In this document: positions 61,148-64,000 of the stretch, piece after piece
How the letters are laid out: each line of letters starts with the position of its first letter
Numbering within the stretch: the first letter of the stretch is position 1
Assembly (NCBI RefSeq): GCF_900218015.1
Contig: NZ_UFQQ01000008.1
Span: forward strand, 62,001 to 126,000
Source of the DNA: Rhodopseudomonas pentothenatexigens
GTDB taxonomy: Bacteria > Pseudomonadota > Alphaproteobacteria > Rhizobiales > Xanthobacteraceae
Length of the DNA stretch: 64,000 nucleotides
Direction: 5' to 3'
The notes under the pieces: model-generated
The model's database searches: none
Seen by the model: the letters and a program-made list of their open reading frames with translations, nothing else
What the model was told of the DNA's origin: nothing
Position numbers and translations under genes: made by a program

Positions 61148-61268
61148 GTCGATTTGATCCGGCAGACATCTGCGGCAGGGCGGCCTCTGCTCAATGGCGC
61201 GGCGACTTACCGCCGTCAACCCTCATAAGCCGCGCAGTTTCGGCAGCCGCCGCGGCGCGTCCGCCGGT

Positions 61269-61721
61269 TCAGCCGAGCCCTCCCAGAGCGTCCGGCGGCG
61301 CACCGGCATCGTCACCGATCGGGTCGGGACCGAGATCGGTCAGCGCGCATTCGAGACATTCGACATCGAGCCGCAACATGCCGCCGCGGGAAAACATCAG
61401 CACGACGCTGCCACCCGGCGGCTCCGGGGCGGGATTGAATTCGAGCCCGATCAGCTCCAGCGCCTCGCTCCGGGCAGCCATGTCGATCGCGCGCGATTTG
61501 CAGGCCAGTACCCGCTCGAACCGCAGCGCCGCGATCAGCCGGCCGGGCACCGGCTCGCCCGACAGGGTCTGCTCCCAATCGAGCCGGTGCAACCCGACCA
61601 CCAGGCGCTTCTCGGCCTGGCGCCAGACGATATCGCCGATCTCGACCCGGGCGTCCTGGACGTGCGCGGAGATCACCGCGAGATCGTCGGGATCGAAGGC
61701 GAGCAGTTTCAGATCACCCAC
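61269..61721 (-). CDS. DUF2948 family protein
   Basis: A 150-residue protein of the DUF2948 family: LLAFDPDDLAVISAHVQDARV at the start, then WRQAEKRLVVGLHRLDWE and MLRLDVECLECALTDLGPD. Function unknown. It always lies between murA and hisD in Rhizobiales; it begins 20 bases after murA ends. Confidence 0.93.
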   Translation of the reverse strand: MGDLKLLAFDPDDLAVISAHVQDARVEIGDIVWRQAEKRLVVGLHRLDWEQTLSGEPVPGRLIAALRFERVLACKSRAIDMAARSEALELIGLEFNPAPEPPGGSVVLMFSRGGMLRLDVECLECALTDLGPDPIGDDAGAPPDALGGLG

Positions 61722-61740
61722 GGCCGGCCCCTTCGCGGCA

Positions 61741-63030
<1,290 letters not shown>

Positions 63031-63175
63031 GCCGATTCCCGCTGATTTGCCGTGGAATTATACGGCAGGAGCGCCGCCCGTGGCAAAAGCGTGGAATTTG
63101 AGGCGATTTCATGGGCGACGACGCCGGCGGGCGATCGTGACGTCCGCCGGCGCGCCGAATCGGCCAAAAACCGGC

Positions 63176-63463
63176 TTACCAGCCTTGGCCGTAGGTGCGG
63201 TAGTCGCGGTGCCGCGGCTCGCGGAACGCGGCACGCGGATTGACGATGCAATCGGCGAGCCGGCCGGACGCCGCGGTGCGGCACTGCCGGTACGACGCAT
63301 AGCTGCAATCGCCAGGGTAGCCGTAGCCCGGCGAGGTCAGGCAGTACGCATAGGTGCGCGCCTCGGCCGGGCTGCCGGCGAACAATCCGACCGTCGCCAC
63401 GACCGCAGCGCCCGCGAGCGCGGCAAGCCGCGGGGCCGTGACGCTCTTCAAAATCGATAGCAT
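63176..63463 (-). CDS. DUF3551-like small exported protein
   Basis: A 95-residue protein with a signal peptide (APRLAALAGAAVVATVGLF, cleavage near AEART) and a mature part with four cysteines: YAYCLTSPGYGYPGDCSYASYRQCRTAASGR is the span, here with Cys at YCLT, GDCS, QCRT and DCIV. This matches the DUF3551 family, small Cys-rich secreted proteins abundant in Bradyrhizobiaceae. Function unknown. ATG 63463 lies 5 bases from AGGAG. Confidence 0.88.
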   Translation of the reverse strand: MLSILKSVTAPRLAALAGAAVVATVGLFAGSPAEARTYAYCLTSPGYGYPGDCSYASYRQCRTAASGRLADCIVNPRAAFREPRHRDYRTYGQGW

Positions 63464-63695
63464 TGCATGCTCCTGTTGTGATCTGCCGAAACAACCCATT
63501 GTGACGTATGTCGTTCCTGACCCGCAGCGGGTCCGGAACGCAGCGCGGCGCGCCGGAGTGGCGCCCGCAGATCACGAATTGATACCTGGCGACTGCTGAA
63601 GTTATCGCATTTGCCGCGCAACACCGGAACGGCGGCGTCGGGCGCTGGTTGGAGGCTCACTGGTGCGAAAGCACCCTTTCATCAATGGAGGTCCC

Positions 63696-63986
63696 ATGAA
63701 ATCCCGACTGACCCGAATGACCGGTGTCGCCGCTGCTGCGCTGCTCGCCACCACGATGGCCGCCGCGGCTCAGAGCCAAACCGATTCCCGCGGCAATGCG
63801 ATGGGATCGCAGAACGTCGGAAACGGCGCGCCGCATACCGGCACGATGGCGCCCGGCACCACCACCGGCATGGGCGGCAAGCGTATGAACGGCGCCAATG
63901 ATCCGGCCCCGTCCGCGAACCAGGGCATGGGTACCCGCGGCGGCAGCAACAGCACCGGTGCGCCGAGCGGCAGCGTCGGCCGCTGA
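63696..63986 (+). CDS. Small secreted Gly/Asn/Ser-rich protein
   Basis: A 96-residue exported protein. A signal peptide (TGVAAAALLATTMAAAA) is cleaved near AAAQS. The mature part is low-complexity: NAMGSQNVGNGAPHTGTMAPG and GMGGKRMNGANDPAPS, with many Gly, Asn, Thr and Met. No cysteines and no family recognised. GGAGG lies 6 bases upstream of ATG 63696; an in-frame GTG or ATG at 63663 has no such site. Confidence 0.75.
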   Translation: MKSRLTRMTGVAAAALLATTMAAAAQSQTDSRGNAMGSQNVGNGAPHTGTMAPGTTTGMGGKRMNGANDPAPSANQGMGTRGGSNSTGAPSGSVGR

Positions 63987-64000
63987 GGCACGTCGGCCCA

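Overview
The window looks like a chromosomal segment of a photosynthetic or soil alphaproteobacterium of the Bradyrhizobiaceae/Nitrobacteraceae, most likely Rhodopseudomonas (R. palustris group). This rests on the high GC and strongly GC-biased third codon positions, the fused trpE(G) with a rhizobial-type trpL leader, the order mutY-DUF721-dsbA-smc, the block murA-DUF2948-hisD-UPF0262-phosphatase-maf-yacG, a perfect FixK/FNR box, and many GTCAT...ATGAC palindromic elements of the kind scattered through this family. The species call is inference.

Layout. 1-3.7 kb: a tandem duplication of a two-gene Aer-like module, a soluble PAS protein overlapping a membrane methyl-accepting protein; the left copy runs off the edge. 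3.9-12 kb: mutY, divergent from a DUF721 (DciA-like) gene, then dsbA and smc, interrupted between dsbA and smc by a small accessory island with two tiny membrane proteins, a FitA/FitB (VapBC-type) toxin-antitoxin pair and a low-GC orphan. 12-17 kb: an Rsm22-type methyltransferase, lemA plus a HtpX-like protease, and two MinD/ParA-like ATPases. 17-21 kb: apt and trpE(G), with a complete trpL attenuator that is short and easily missed, then a hicAB pair whose toxin gene is frameshifted. 21-28 kb: a methyltransferase coupled to an ABC1/UbiB kinase, small proteins, ompW under a FixK-type site, a lipoprotein, prpE and a TPR protein.

28-36 kb: an SDR dehydrogenase, a B12-binding-type radical SAM protein, a TAXI-type TRAP uptake system (receptor, fused permease, DUF1850), an MFS transporter and an HWE-type kinase/receiver pair. 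37-41.7 kb: Tat-exported PhoD phosphatase, a Bug-family receptor and an EAL protein with a changed metal-binding loop. 41.7-49 kb: a LysR regulator divergent from a complete branched-chain-amino-acid-type ABC importer followed by a CnbZ-like deaminase candidate and an aspartate-dehydrogenase-like enzyme, which together look like an uptake and catabolic unit for a nitrogen-containing compound. 49-56 kb: small secreted proteins, a lysozyme-fold candidate, NUDIX, thioesterase, CbbY-like phosphatase, a tiny zinc ribbon, a receiver protein and a membrane histidine kinase. 56-63 kb: tRNA-Phe, yacG, maf, an AAA ATPase, phosphatase, UPF0262, hisD, DUF2948 and murA, all on the minus strand. 63-64 kb: two small secreted proteins.

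No rRNA, CRISPR array, intact insertion sequence or prophage was seen. The most notable items are the trpL attenuator with an apparently leaderless peptide, the duplicated split aerotaxis modules with identical overlaps, the ABC/CnbZ/AspDH operon, the degenerate EAL protein, and the AAA ATPase sitting where many relatives carry infA.
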